A DNA stretch of 64,000 bases, from positions 620,001 through 684,000 of the forward strand of contig OZ252227.1 of NCBI GenBank assembly GCA_965249175.1, given 5' to 3'. The notes under the pieces are model-generated. The model was given only the letters and a program-made list of their open reading frames with translations. It had not been told where the DNA came from and did not search any database. Each line of letters starts with the position of its first letter. Position 1 is the stretch's first letter. The position numbers were made by a program, and so were the translations under genes. Positions 26,319 through 36,862 of this stretch are shown piece by piece. The DNA is from CAZYFH01 sp965249175 (GTDB taxonomy: Bacteria; Acidobacteriota; Vicinamibacteria; Vicinamibacterales; UBA8438).

Positions 26319-26450
26319 ATAGGGACTAGAACCCATCTCATAAACCCGTCGGCTCGCCTTCTCGGATTGGCTTGGCGCAACGGGGCGGGAGCGCTACGAT
26401 GGTGGTGCCTCGCTGCCCGCCTGCCGCCGTACGTGGTTCGGAGGCTATCC

Positions 26451-26963
26451 ATGCCTGGTCGTTGCATCTCCGTTGCGGTCCTCGTGCTGTCGCTCTGGGG
26501 TGTGACGCCTGTTCGCGCCGTCACGCTCGGCGAAGTCGTCGCCCTGACGGAGGCGGGGCTCAGCCCGCAGGTGTTGGTCGCGCTCATCGAAACCGGGGGC
26601 CGTGTCTACGACGTCGGTACCCAGGACCTCGTGCGACTCAAGCAGTCCGGCGTCGACGACCGCGTGCTGGTGGCTCTGATTCGCAGAAGCCTGCGGTCGG
26701 TCGCGCCCGGGTCGCCCGCCCCTGAGCCCGTTGATGCGTTCGAGCTGGCGGGACCGCTGATCATCGGGCGGCGGGCGTCACGCGTCTCGGCTCCGCCACG
26801 GTCGGGTGGTTTCACCAGCGTGGCCCCAGATCCGGCGCTGTCGGTATTCAACAGCTTCAGCGCCGCGTTCGGGCGGGAGGCGGTCGTGGCTGCACCGGCC
26901 GCCGCCAGACCAACGTACTGGGGTTGGGGCGGCACACTGCGGCCCGGCGCCTGGGGGCGTTAA
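26451..26963 (+). CDS. Exported hypothetical protein
   Basis: The ~170-residue protein has a clear signal peptide (ISVAVLVLSLWGVTPVRA). A mature domain follows containing LGEVVALTEAGLSPQVLVAL and a partial repeat LVRLKQSGVDDRVLVAL, which look like paired short helices. The C-terminus is low-complexity. The frame is open back to 26367, but the ATG at 26451 has a perfect GGAGG six bases upstream and starts the signal peptide, so it is chosen. Function is unknown. A GC-rich REP-like repeat begins two bases after the stop. Confidence 0.65.
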   Translation: MPGRCISVAVLVLSLWGVTPVRAVTLGEVVALTEAGLSPQVLVALIETGGRVYDVGTQDLVRLKQSGVDDRVLVALIRRSLRSVAPGSPAPEPVDAFELAGPLIIGRRASRVSAPPRSGGFTSVAPDPALSVFNSFSAAFGREAVVAAPAAARPTYWGWGGTLRPGAWGR

Positions 26964-26964
26964 T

Positions 26965-27110
26965 TAGACGGGGCTTCGCCCCGAACCCCCGCGGGCGCTC
27001 CGCGGGGACCCCGAGAGCCCACTCCGCGCCCGCGAGGCGCGCCGTGCGCGCCTTGGCCCTAGACGGGGCTTCGCCCCCAACCTCCGCGGGCGCTCCGCGG
27101 GGACCCCGAG
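26965..27110. repeat. Tandem pair of REP-like GC-rich palindromes
   Basis: Two 51-base copies (26965-27015 and 27060-27110) differ at only about two positions. Each has a first hairpin GGGGC-TTC-GCCCC and a second CCGCGG-GCGCT-CCGCGG. The spacer is also GC-rich with short repeats. The unit starting TAGACGGGGCTTCG recurs in reverse orientation at 62115-62148 and, diverged, at 47114-47154. It lies between the hypothetical-protein stop and the glycine-oxidase-like gene, the main content of that 250-base gap. Confidence 0.75.
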
Positions 27111-27216
27111 ACTCTGGGATCCGCCTCTCTCAGTGGTCTTCCAGACGAAGGGCGTCCAGCCCAGGTGCTAGACTTCTCGGTTGGACGGGTGACGGGACAC
27201 GGTCGCTGTGGAACGA

Positions 27217-28323
27217 ATGCCGCATGCTGTGGTTGTCGGCGCCGGGATCGTCGGGTGTGCCGTCGCCTATGAGCTCGCCAGGCGTGGTGTGAAGGTAGAG
27301 GTCGTCGAACGGCGCGATGTGGGTGCCGGCGCGACGCAGGCGTCAGCGGGTGTGCTGGCTCCGTTCATCGAGGCGCACGACCGAGGTGCTCTGCTCGACC
27401 TCGCCGAGCGGAGTCTGGCGCTCTACGACGAGTTCGTCGCGCGCGCCGTCGAGGATTCCGGATCGACAGTGCAATACGTGCGTTCGGGTACGCTCGAGGT
27501 GGCGCTCGACGACGCCGCACTCGAGCGGCTCGATGTTGTCGGCAAGGTCTGCGCCGCCCACGGGGTTCACGCCGAGCTGCTCGACGCCAAGGGCGTGCGA
27601 GCGGCAGAGCCGCAGCTCACGCCGACGGTGGTCGGCGGGCTGCTCGTCGAGCTGCATGGGTTTGTCGGCGCCGCAGATCTGACCGCGGCGCTACGCCGCG
27701 CATCGGCAGCCCACGGGGTCTCGTTCGTCGCGTCGACGACGGCGACACGAATCGTTGCGGACGGTCCTGGCGTCCGCGTCGAGACCGCCGGCGATGCGCT
27801 CGCATGCGACGTGGCGGTGCTGGCGGCGGGCAGTTGGACCGGACGCGTCGACGTCGACGGAGCGATGCCGGTGCCCGTGCGTCCCGTCCGCGGCCAGCTC
27901 CTGCATCTCGGGTGGCCGGCGCCGCCGCCGGCACGTGTCGTCTGGAGTCCCGGCTGCTACCTCGTGCCGTGGAGTGACGGCTCGGTGTTGGTCGGTGCCA
28001 CGGTCGAGGAAGTGGGATTCGACGAGCGGGCGACGGTGGCCGGCGTCCGGGAGCTGATCGACGCGACGTGTGAGGTGGCTCCACGGGCTCGCCAAGCGTC
28101 GTTCAAGACGGCCCGCGTCGGATTGCGGCCCGCGACCCCGGACCACTTGCCGGTCATCGGCCATTCGGCCGCGGTCCCAGGTCTGGTCTACGCCTCCGGC
28201 CACTTCCGAAATGGCATCCTGCTGGCGCCGCTGACCGCGGCCCTGGTCGGCGATCTCATCGTCGATGGCCGGCACGATGACGCGCTCGAGGTAACGGCGC
28301 CCACGCGGTTCGGGGATTGCTAG
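27217..28323 (+). CDS. thiO: FAD-dependent glycine oxidase/D-amino acid oxidase-like (ThiO family)
   Basis: The ~368-residue DAO-type flavoprotein opens with the Rossmann motif VVVGAGIVGCAVAYEL. It has ASAGVLAPFIE near residue 45, a substrate-domain segment RPVRGQLLHL near 235, and the C-terminal FAD-closing segments RVGLRPATPDHLPVIG and YASGHFRNGILLAP, which are typical of ThiO. ThiO oxidises glycine to the imine for thiamine thiazole synthesis. No other thiamine gene is nearby, so a catabolic amine or D-amino acid role with neighbouring genes is equally possible. A GTG at 27208 is an alternative start. Confidence 0.82.
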   Translation: MPHAVVVGAGIVGCAVAYELARRGVKVEVVERRDVGAGATQASAGVLAPFIEAHDRGALLDLAERSLALYDEFVARAVEDSGSTVQYVRSGTLEVALDDAALERLDVVGKVCAAHGVHAELLDAKGVRAAEPQLTPTVVGGLLVELHGFVGAADLTAALRRASAAHGVSFVASTTATRIVADGPGVRVETAGDALACDVAVLAAGSWTGRVDVDGAMPVPVRPVRGQLLHLGWPAPPPARVVWSPGCYLVPWSDGSVLVGATVEEVGFDERATVAGVRELIDATCEVAPRARQASFKTARVGLRPATPDHLPVIGHSAAVPGLVYASGHFRNGILLAPLTAALVGDLIVDGRHDDALEVTAPTRFGDC

Positions 28324-28336
28324 AGTGGTCCACTGA

Positions 28337-28825
28337 GTGAAGCTGAAGCGGAGTTACAGCGCGCGGGAAGTGACGGCGCTGACCGGGCTGTCGGCCAGAC
28401 AGCTCCAGTGGTGGGATTCGCACCGCCTGCTGTCCGCCACGATCGCATCGCGCCGTACCGCTGCTGGAGGGTTCACGGAACGCCGCTACTCACCAGTCGA
28501 GCTCTACGAGCTGCTGGCGCTCGCCGACCTGCGCCACCGTGGGTTCTCGGTGCAGAAGATCAGGGCCTTGTTGAATTCGCTGGACGAGCAGTTCGGCGTG
28601 CGGCTCTACGACACCCTCGGCGAGGACGGCAAGGTCACGCTCCTGACGGACGGCCGGGAGATTTACGCACGTACGAGCGCCGGCGAGTTCTTCAACGTGC
28701 TCCGCGCGCCGGGCCAGCCGTTGCTGGTCGTCGGCGGCACGCCCGAGCTCAAGGGGTTGAGCTCGCGCGTGAAAGCGCGCCGGAAGAAGGTCGCTCGGAA
28801 GCAGGGCGCGCGAAAGACGCCCTAG
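28337..28825 (+). CDS. MerR-family transcriptional regulator
   Basis: The 162-residue protein has an N-terminal MerR winged helix (YSAREVTALTGLSARQLQWW, then YSPVELYELLALADLRHRGF with FSVQKIRALL). A short effector part and a very basic tail (SRVKARRKKVARKQGARKTP) follow. MerR proteins twist promoters with long spacers. It starts with GTG 13 bases after the oxidase gene, so the two are probably co-transcribed. Its end overlaps the stop of the convergent aldolase-like gene by four bases. The ligand is unknown. Confidence 0.85.
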   Translation: MKLKRSYSAREVTALTGLSARQLQWWDSHRLLSATIASRRTAAGGFTERRYSPVELYELLALADLRHRGFSVQKIRALLNSLDEQFGVRLYDTLGEDGKVTLLTDGREIYARTSAGEFFNVLRAPGQPLLVVGGTPELKGLSSRVKARRKKVARKQGARKTP

Positions 28826-29952
28826 TAGTTCTTTCCCCTCGCCGCCACGGGCAGAGTCTCGATCACGTCGTTGCCGTCGATCAGCCACAACACGTCGGTC
28901 AGGTTCGTGACCACGCAGGCGTGATTCGGGATGACGCGTACCCGGTCGCCCGGCGCGAGGCTCGGTCGCCTATGGGCTATCGAGACGGCGACGACGGCGT
29001 GTTCTTCGGACAGCCGCTCGATGACGAGATCTGGCGAGAGCCGAGTCGCGCTCCAGTCGAGGCACACGCCGCCGTAGCCTGCGCGCGCGTCCGCTCCGCG
29101 CGCGACGTCGGAGGACAGTGTCTTGCTTCCGGCATCGAGGATGACCCGGTCGCGGGATGGCGTGCTCACGACCGTCGCGAGCACGCTGAGCGCGCAGTCA
29201 TCGACCGCCGCGGCACCGAGCGCGACTTGCGTCAGATCGAAAAAGACGTAATTGCCAGGGCGGACCTCTGTCAGCCCCGGCTGACCGAAGCTGTGGCGCG
29301 CGGTTGGCGTTGAGCCGACGCTGATCTCCTCGACCGCAGGGCCACCGGCGCGCACCCGGTCCGCGAGTCGCAGCAGCGTCACGGCCTCATCGCGGGCGAT
29401 GTTCTCAATTTCGTCGACCGATGCGGCGCCATAGCTTTGGCCAGCGTGGCTCAGGAAACCACGAAATCGAAGGCCTGGCAGCGCGGCAACGCCGGTGATG
29501 AAATCGACCGCCGACTTGCCGCCGGGGTCGATCCCACAGCGATGGAAGCCCACGTCGACCTTGACCAGCACGTCGAGGATGCGCCCAGCGTCGATCATGG
29601 CCGCCGACCAACGCGCGGCGACCGCTGAGTGGTCCACGACGATCGACACGCGCGCGCGTTCCATCAAGCGGATCATGCGTGGCGCCGCGGCTGGTGCCAC
29701 GGGGTACGCGAGGCGGATGTCGGTCACACCCGCGTCGGCGAAGACCTCCGCCTCGCCGACCTTGGCCACGGTGATTCCGGCGGCGCCCGCCTCGAGCTGC
29801 CAGCGCGCAATCGCGGGGCTCTTGTGCGTTTTCGCATGGGGCCGCAGCCGCAGGTCGTGCCCGGCTGCCTCGGTCTGCATACGTGTGATATTGCCGTGGA
29901 GACGCGCCCGCTCGACCAGAACGGCCGGTGTCGGGAGATCGGCGAGCTGCAC
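28822..29952 (-). CDS. D-threonine aldolase / D-serine dehydratase-like PLP enzyme
   Basis: The 376-residue fold-type III PLP enzyme starts LADLPTPAVLVE, has the PLP lysine in RPHAKTHKSP near residue 40, VKVDVGFHRCGI near 155 and a C-terminal zinc-site motif NHACVVTNL near 350. The His and Cys of that motif bind zinc in D-serine dehydratase/D-threonine aldolase. It would cleave or deaminate a D-hydroxyamino acid. It starts with GTG and is divergent from the P5C dehydrogenase gene across about 100 bases. Confidence 0.86.
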   Translation of the reverse strand: MQLADLPTPAVLVERARLHGNITRMQTEAAGHDLRLRPHAKTHKSPAIARWQLEAGAAGITVAKVGEAEVFADAGVTDIRLAYPVAPAAAPRMIRLMERARVSIVVDHSAVAARWSAAMIDAGRILDVLVKVDVGFHRCGIDPGGKSAVDFITGVAALPGLRFRGFLSHAGQSYGAASVDEIENIARDEAVTLLRLADRVRAGGPAVEEISVGSTPTARHSFGQPGLTEVRPGNYVFFDLTQVALGAAAVDDCALSVLATVVSTPSRDRVILDAGSKTLSSDVARGADARAGYGGVCLDWSATRLSPDLVIERLSEEHAVVAVSIAHRRPSLAPGDRVRVIPNHACVVTNLTDVLWLIDGNDVIETLPVAARGKNY

Positions 29953-30054
29953 CCCGTCATGCTACCAGCGCCGACCGCGGTCCGGCCGCGGTCCGGTTTC
30001 CTTCGACAAAGCCCGGTGCACTACTCTTACGCGACACCACGAAGGAGCTCGTCG

Positions 30055-31686
<1,632 letters not shown>

Positions 31687-31712
31687 GCGAGTGGGCAGTA
31701 GCGAACCCTAGT

Positions 31713-31732
31713 CGCAGGGCTGAAGCCCTGCG
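31713..31732. terminator. Short perfect hairpin after pruA
   Basis: The sequence CGCAGGGCTGAAGCCCTGCG is a perfect nine-base stem around GA, 27 bases after the pruA stop and 30 bases before the stop of the convergent peroxiredoxin gene. It lacks a U-tract, so it is either a weak bidirectional terminator or a short dispersed hairpin repeat. Confidence 0.4.
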
Positions 31733-31762
31733 CTACGGTCTGGTGCGTTCAGGCCGTCCGCC

Positions 31763-32422
<660 letters not shown>

Positions 32423-32505
32423 ATCGGTCCCCCGGGAAAACGGAAACATTGAGTGTATCGATTTCCCGGCTCCGGTGTCAGGTCATTGTTGGCGAACGCA
32501 CGACG

Positions 32506-34107
32506 CTACAGCCGACCGAAACGGTCCTCGAGCACCGCGCGGCTCGCGTGCCTGCCGGAGGCGCCCGTCACGCCGACACCCGGGTGAGTACCGGACCCGC
32601 ACAGATAGAGTCCGCGAATCGGCGTCCGGTACCGGGCCCACCCTGGTAGGGGCCGCATCGCGAACAGCTGGTCGAGCGCCAACTCGCCGTGGCGGAGGTG
32701 CCCCCCGGACAATCCGTAGGTCGCCTCGAGGTCGGCCGGCGTGAGGACTTGTTGGTGCACGATGGTCGACGCGACGTCGGGCGCGTACTCCGACAACACA
32801 CGCAGGATCGCCGCGGTCAGCTCGTCCCTGGCGTCCTTCCAGCGCCGGCCCCTCAGCGCATGCGGCACGAACTGCGCGCGGATGGACATGACATGCCGCC
32901 CGGCGGGCGCCATCGTTGGATCCGAGACCGACGGCAGGGTAATGTCGAGGATCGGAGCGTCCGAGTACTGGCCGTACTTGGCCGCGTCGGCGGCGCGCTC
33001 GAGGTAGTCGATCGTCGGTCCGAGATGTATCCGCCCTGCAAGCGCGTGCGCCCGGCTGTGTTCATCCATTGAGCGGAGCGCGGCGAACGACGGCAGCGTG
33101 TCGAGCGCCAGGTTGACCTTTGCGACGGTCCCGACCGAACGATAGGACTCCAGGTCGCGGCGGACGCGCGGCTCGAATGTGTCCGGGTCCACCAGGCGCA
33201 ACAACGTGCTGCGCGGGTCCGCGTTCGAGACGATGACCGGCGCATCGATCTGGTCGCCGCCTGCAAGCACAACCGCGCGGGCGGCGCCGTGTTCGACCGC
33301 TATACGCTCGACGAGCCTGTCAGTCCGGATTTCGGCGCCGGCCGCGGTCGCCGCCGCAGCGAGTGTTTGGGTGAGGGCGCCCGGCCCACCGGCGACCGCC
33401 GGCTGCGACGTGGCGGCGTCCCCGTTCGCGGCGGTCTGCAATAGGAGGTTCAGTCCTGTGCCACCGGCACGTGGGCCGACGGCGACCCCCTCAAGCCCGC
33501 GAGCCGCCAGTGCGCCCTGCAGCAGGTCGGATTCGAACCGTTCTGCGACGAGGTCGGCAACCGGCTGCGTCAGCCATCGCAGCAGGCGGCGCCGCGTCGT
33601 TCGGCTCAGTCGATAGAACGCCCCACCAGCGATCAGCAGGGATCGGAGGTCGCGGATTCCGATCGCCTCGATGTCCGGTGGAGGGGAGGCGGCGAGTCGG
33701 CGCACGACCCTGTGCATGGCCGTGACCTCACCGTGCCAGGCGGCGTATTTCTGAGCATCGCGCCGTGAGACAGCGCCGATCGACTCAGCCGATGTTCTTG
33801 GGTCGCGGTCGAGGACAAGGGCGCCACCATCCGGGGCGAGGGCAACAAGCGCACGCGGCCGTCCGAGCCACCGCAGCCCGTGGCGCGCCAGTCCCAGGGT
33901 CGTGGCCACCCCCTCGGCCAGCGGCCCGACAACATGCTCGAGCGTCGGGCAGCGAAACCCCGGGCATAGCTCCTCGGTGACGGCGATGCCGCCGACGACC
34001 GGCCGCCGCTCGAGCACCAGCGGGCGCAGACCCGCGCGCGCCAGGTAGCCCGCGCAGACGAGGCCGTTGTGACCCCCGCCGACGATGACCGCGTCGTATC
34101 GTGGCAC
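32506..34107 (-). CDS. FAD-dependent oxidoreductase, phytoene desaturase/PYROXD2-like (copy 2)
   Basis: The 533-residue protein opens with the dinucleotide-binding motif DAVIVGGGHNGLVCAGYLAR and ends with the FAD-closing segment GLYLCGSGTHPGVGVTGASG. A second Rossmann-type contact is VSNADPRSTLLRLV near residue 290. This is the CrtI/PYROXD2 superfamily. No other carotenoid gene is nearby, so pigment synthesis is not supported and the substrate is unknown. The GTG start directly abuts the TAG stop of the homologous upstream gene. Confidence 0.82.
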   Translation of the reverse strand: MPRYDAVIVGGGHNGLVCAGYLARAGLRPLVLERRPVVGGIAVTEELCPGFRCPTLEHVVGPLAEGVATTLGLARHGLRWLGRPRALVALAPDGGALVLDRDPRTSAESIGAVSRRDAQKYAAWHGEVTAMHRVVRRLAASPPPDIEAIGIRDLRSLLIAGGAFYRLSRTTRRRLLRWLTQPVADLVAERFESDLLQGALAARGLEGVAVGPRAGGTGLNLLLQTAANGDAATSQPAVAGGPGALTQTLAAAATAAGAEIRTDRLVERIAVEHGAARAVVLAGGDQIDAPVIVSNADPRSTLLRLVDPDTFEPRVRRDLESYRSVGTVAKVNLALDTLPSFAALRSMDEHSRAHALAGRIHLGPTIDYLERAADAAKYGQYSDAPILDITLPSVSDPTMAPAGRHVMSIRAQFVPHALRGRRWKDARDELTAAILRVLSEYAPDVASTIVHQQVLTPADLEATYGLSGGHLRHGELALDQLFAMRPLPGWARYRTPIRGLYLCGSGTHPGVGVTGASGRHASRAVLEDRFGRL

Positions 34108-35694
34108 CTAAGCCCTGTCGGCGATGATCGCCCGGGCGGCGTTCAGCCCCGGCGCACCCATGAGCCCGCCGCCGGGGTGTGCCCCGGAGCCGCATAGGTA
34201 GAGACCCCGGATCGGCGTCCGGTATCGCGCCCACCCCGGCGTCGGGCGCAGGAAGAACAACTGGTCCCGTGACAGCTCCCCATGGAAGATGTTGCCCTCG
34301 GTGAGGCCGAACTGACGCTCCAGGTCGAGGGGGGTGAGCACCTGACGGTGGAGCACGATGTCTCTGATGTTCGGTGCGAACTCGGCCAGCGTGTCGATCA
34401 CACCGTCGCCGAATCGGTCACGGGACGTGTCCCAGTCGCCGCCAGCCAGCGAGTACGGCGCGTACTGTACGAAGCACGACATGACGTGCTTGCCCGGGGG
34501 AGCGACGGTTGGATCGCTCAGGCTCGGAATGACGATGTCGAGATACGGGCGCCGCGAGTACGCGCCGTACTTGGCGTCATCGTAGGCGCGCTCCATGTAG
34601 TCGAGGCCAGGGGAGATGGAGATGGCGCCTCGTAGGTGCGCGCCTGCGCCCGGACGGCACGGAAACTCGGGCAGGGCGTCGAGCGCGAGATTCACTTTGC
34701 CCGACGACCCGCGGAACCGATAGCCCTCGAGGAGGGAGCGGAACTCGTCCGGCAGGTGACGCGGTCCCACGAGCCCGAGAAACGTCCGGCGCGGGTCCAC
34801 TCCCGAGGCGACCGTCGCCCCCGCGATCGACTCGCCATCGTCGAGCACGACGCCGGTCGCGCGACCCTGCTCGATGACGATGTGATCGACGCCCGCATCC
34901 GTGCGAATCTCGACGCCGGCGGCGCGCGCAGCGCCCGCGAGCGCCGCCGAGAGCGCGCCGGTTCCTCCGCGAGGCAGGCCCCACGCTCGATACGCGCCGT
35001 CGACCTCTCCCATGTAGTGATGGAGCAGCACATACGCCGTTCCCGGCGATCGGACGCCGAAGCAGGTGCCGATGATCCCCGACGCCGCCAGGGTTGCTTT
35101 CAGCGCGTCGCCCTCGAACCAGCGGTCGAGGAAGTCGACTGCGCTGGCGGTCATCAGCCGGGCGAACTCCGAGCGGGCGGTGTCCCCCAGCATCCGGAAT
35201 CGTTGCGCCTCGCCCCACAGCTGAAGCCACGCGCGCGGATCGGGGATGGTCGGGTCGCGCGGCGCCATCCTGAGCAGCGGCGCGACGAAGCGGGCCATGT
35301 CCGACATCGCCCGACCGTAGTCGGCGTAGACGTCGGCGTCGTGTGTCGAGTGCCGGGCGATTTCCCGGCGGGTCTGTTCGGCGTCGTCCACGCGCCACAG
35401 ATAGTCGCCCGGCTGGGTGCCCAGCGGCGTGAACGTGCCGTCGACCGGGAGCAACTCGAGCCCGTGGCTCGGGAGGTCGAGGTCTCGGATGATCTCCGGT
35501 CTCAGGAGCGAGACGACGTAGGAGCAGACCGAATAGGTGAAGCCCGGATGGATCTCGGCGCTGACTGCGGCGCCGCCGACGACTGAGCGCCGCTCGACGA
35601 CGAGGGTGCGGCGGCCGGTGCGCGCGAGATACGCGGCGGCGACCAGCCCGTTATGTCCGCTCCCGACGACGATCGTGTCGTAATGGGCGCTCAT
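34108..35694 (-). CDS. FAD-dependent oxidoreductase, phytoene desaturase/PYROXD2-like (copy 1)
   Basis: The ~528-residue protein is a paralogue of the gene directly downstream. It has DTIVVGSGHNGLVAAAYLAR at the N-terminus, VASGVDPRRTFLGLVGPRHL in the middle and LYLCGSGAHPGGGLMGAPG at the C-terminus. The longer frame from 35748 is rejected because the ATG at 35694 starts the Rossmann strand (MSAHYDTIVVG) and upstream codons enter a mobile repeat. The zero-base junction implies the two proteins are made together, perhaps as a heterodimer. The substrate is unknown. Confidence 0.82.
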   Translation of the reverse strand: MSAHYDTIVVGSGHNGLVAAAYLARTGRRTLVVERRSVVGGAAVSAEIHPGFTYSVCSYVVSLLRPEIIRDLDLPSHGLELLPVDGTFTPLGTQPGDYLWRVDDAEQTRREIARHSTHDADVYADYGRAMSDMARFVAPLLRMAPRDPTIPDPRAWLQLWGEAQRFRMLGDTARSEFARLMTASAVDFLDRWFEGDALKATLAASGIIGTCFGVRSPGTAYVLLHHYMGEVDGAYRAWGLPRGGTGALSAALAGAARAAGVEIRTDAGVDHIVIEQGRATGVVLDDGESIAGATVASGVDPRRTFLGLVGPRHLPDEFRSLLEGYRFRGSSGKVNLALDALPEFPCRPGAGAHLRGAISISPGLDYMERAYDDAKYGAYSRRPYLDIVIPSLSDPTVAPPGKHVMSCFVQYAPYSLAGGDWDTSRDRFGDGVIDTLAEFAPNIRDIVLHRQVLTPLDLERQFGLTEGNIFHGELSRDQLFFLRPTPGWARYRTPIRGLYLCGSGAHPGGGLMGAPGLNAARAIIADRA

Positions 35695-35701
35695 CGCCTG
35701 T

Positions 35702-35867
35702 CTAGCAGCCCGTGGTGAAAGTCCCGCTGCATTCGACCGGTGATGCATCCCGACCGGCTGCGTCGCTCATCGGTCAAATACTCCCGGTATTCTCCCTCTT
35801 CGCAACTTGCCAGCCGGGCGCCTCGCCGGTCTCGGTGCGACGCGCGACTTTCACCACGCACTGCTAG
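35702..35867. mobile_element. Non-autonomous (MITE-like) element with IS ends and hairpin core
   Basis: CTAG flanks the element on both sides (35702-35705 and 35864-35867). The left inverted repeat CAGCCCGTGGTGAAAGTC matches the right end with two mismatches. These ends equal those of the complete IS at 44667-46142, so the element is probably moved by that transposase. Inside is the shared hairpin core: GACCGG/CCGGTC outer arms, a CGACCGGCTG/CAGCCGGGCG stem and the apical hairpin AATAC-TCCCG-GTATT at 35777-35791. It lies between divergent genes. The 170 bases from it to the sdhC start hold no gene that I can see. Confidence 0.75.
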
Positions 35868-36038
35868 GGTCCACGGGCGCGGCGATCGGGTGCCGGCCCT
35901 GCCGCGTCTTATCCGTCGTCCGCCGGATCGTCGCGGCCGAGAGTGATATCCTATGCGCGGTTCGACGGCCATACGGGACCGCCTCCATCTGCATGACCGC
36001 GAGGTAGACGTCCTCCCCGGGTTGAACGGAGCAGGGAC

Positions 36039-36839
36039 ATGGATCGGGTGCAGATCGCGATACCGGTGCGGGGCTTTGGCGAGACGTCACGACCGGACGC
36101 CTGGTGGGTTCAGCCGCTCTCTGTGTTCACCGTGTTGTCGGGCTTTATCGCCTACGCGACCTGGGCATCGTATCAGGGCGCCGACTACCGGTTCGGCCCT
36201 TATCTGTCGCCGCTCTATTCCCCCGAGCTCTTCGGCGATCCGGAGCATGCGTGGTTCGGCGGCAAGCCTGGATGGTGGCCGCTGTGGCTGCGCTTTTCGC
36301 CCGCGGCCCTCGTCATGTGGGCGCCGATCGGCTTCCGGATGACCTGTTACGACTACCGAGGGGCCTACTACAAGGCGTTCTGGGCGGACCCGCCGTCGTG
36401 CACGGTCGGCGAGCCGCGCAACGCGTACCGGGGCGAGAATTCGTTCCCGTTGCTCGTCCAGAACATACACCGGTACTTCCTCATCTTCGCACTCGCGCTC
36501 GTGGTCTTTCTGACCCACGACCTTTGGGAGGCGCTCTGGTTTGCGGACGCCGACGGCACGACATCGTTCGGCGTTGGTATCGGCACCCTGGTGCTGGCCG
36601 TCAATGTCGTCTTGCTCAGCGGCTACACGTTCAGTTGTCACTCGCTGCGTCATCTCGTCGGCGGGCGTCTCGACTCGTTGACCGGGCGTCCGACTCAGAA
36701 GCTCGCGTACGACTGCGTGAGCTGCCTCAACGCGCGGCACATGGTGTTCGCGTGGCTGAGCCTCACCTGGGTCGCGTTCACCGACGTGTACGTTCGCCTT
36801 TGCGCGACCGGTGTGTGGACCGACTTCCGGATCATCTGA
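36039..36839 (+). CDS. sdhC: Succinate dehydrogenase membrane (cytochrome b-like) subunit
   Basis: The 266-residue protein has about five membrane helices (for example PLSVFTVLSGFIAYATW, YFLIFALALVVFL, IGTLVLAVNVVLLSGY and MVFAWLSLTWVAFTDVYVRL). Candidate haem histidines lie in VQNIHRYF, SCHSLRHLVGG and CLNARHMVF. The segment FRMTCYDYRGAYYKAFW is typical of this actinobacterial/acidobacterial-type anchor. It holds SdhAB on the membrane and passes electrons to quinone. sdhA follows after 23 bases. No separate SdhD is present. Confidence 0.82.
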   Translation: MDRVQIAIPVRGFGETSRPDAWWVQPLSVFTVLSGFIAYATWASYQGADYRFGPYLSPLYSPELFGDPEHAWFGGKPGWWPLWLRFSPAALVMWAPIGFRMTCYDYRGAYYKAFWADPPSCTVGEPRNAYRGENSFPLLVQNIHRYFLIFALALVVFLTHDLWEALWFADADGTTSFGVGIGTLVLAVNVVLLSGYTFSCHSLRHLVGGRLDSLTGRPTQKLAYDCVSCLNARHMVFAWLSLTWVAFTDVYVRLCATGVWTDFRII

Positions 36840-36862
36840 CCTCGGAACCCTGATCCTCGCAC

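Noticed and set aside
33510..33545. A GGTTCGAATCC-like string suggesting a tRNA T-arm
   Set aside because: It lies inside the FAD oxidoreductase gene and no cloverleaf can be formed around it.
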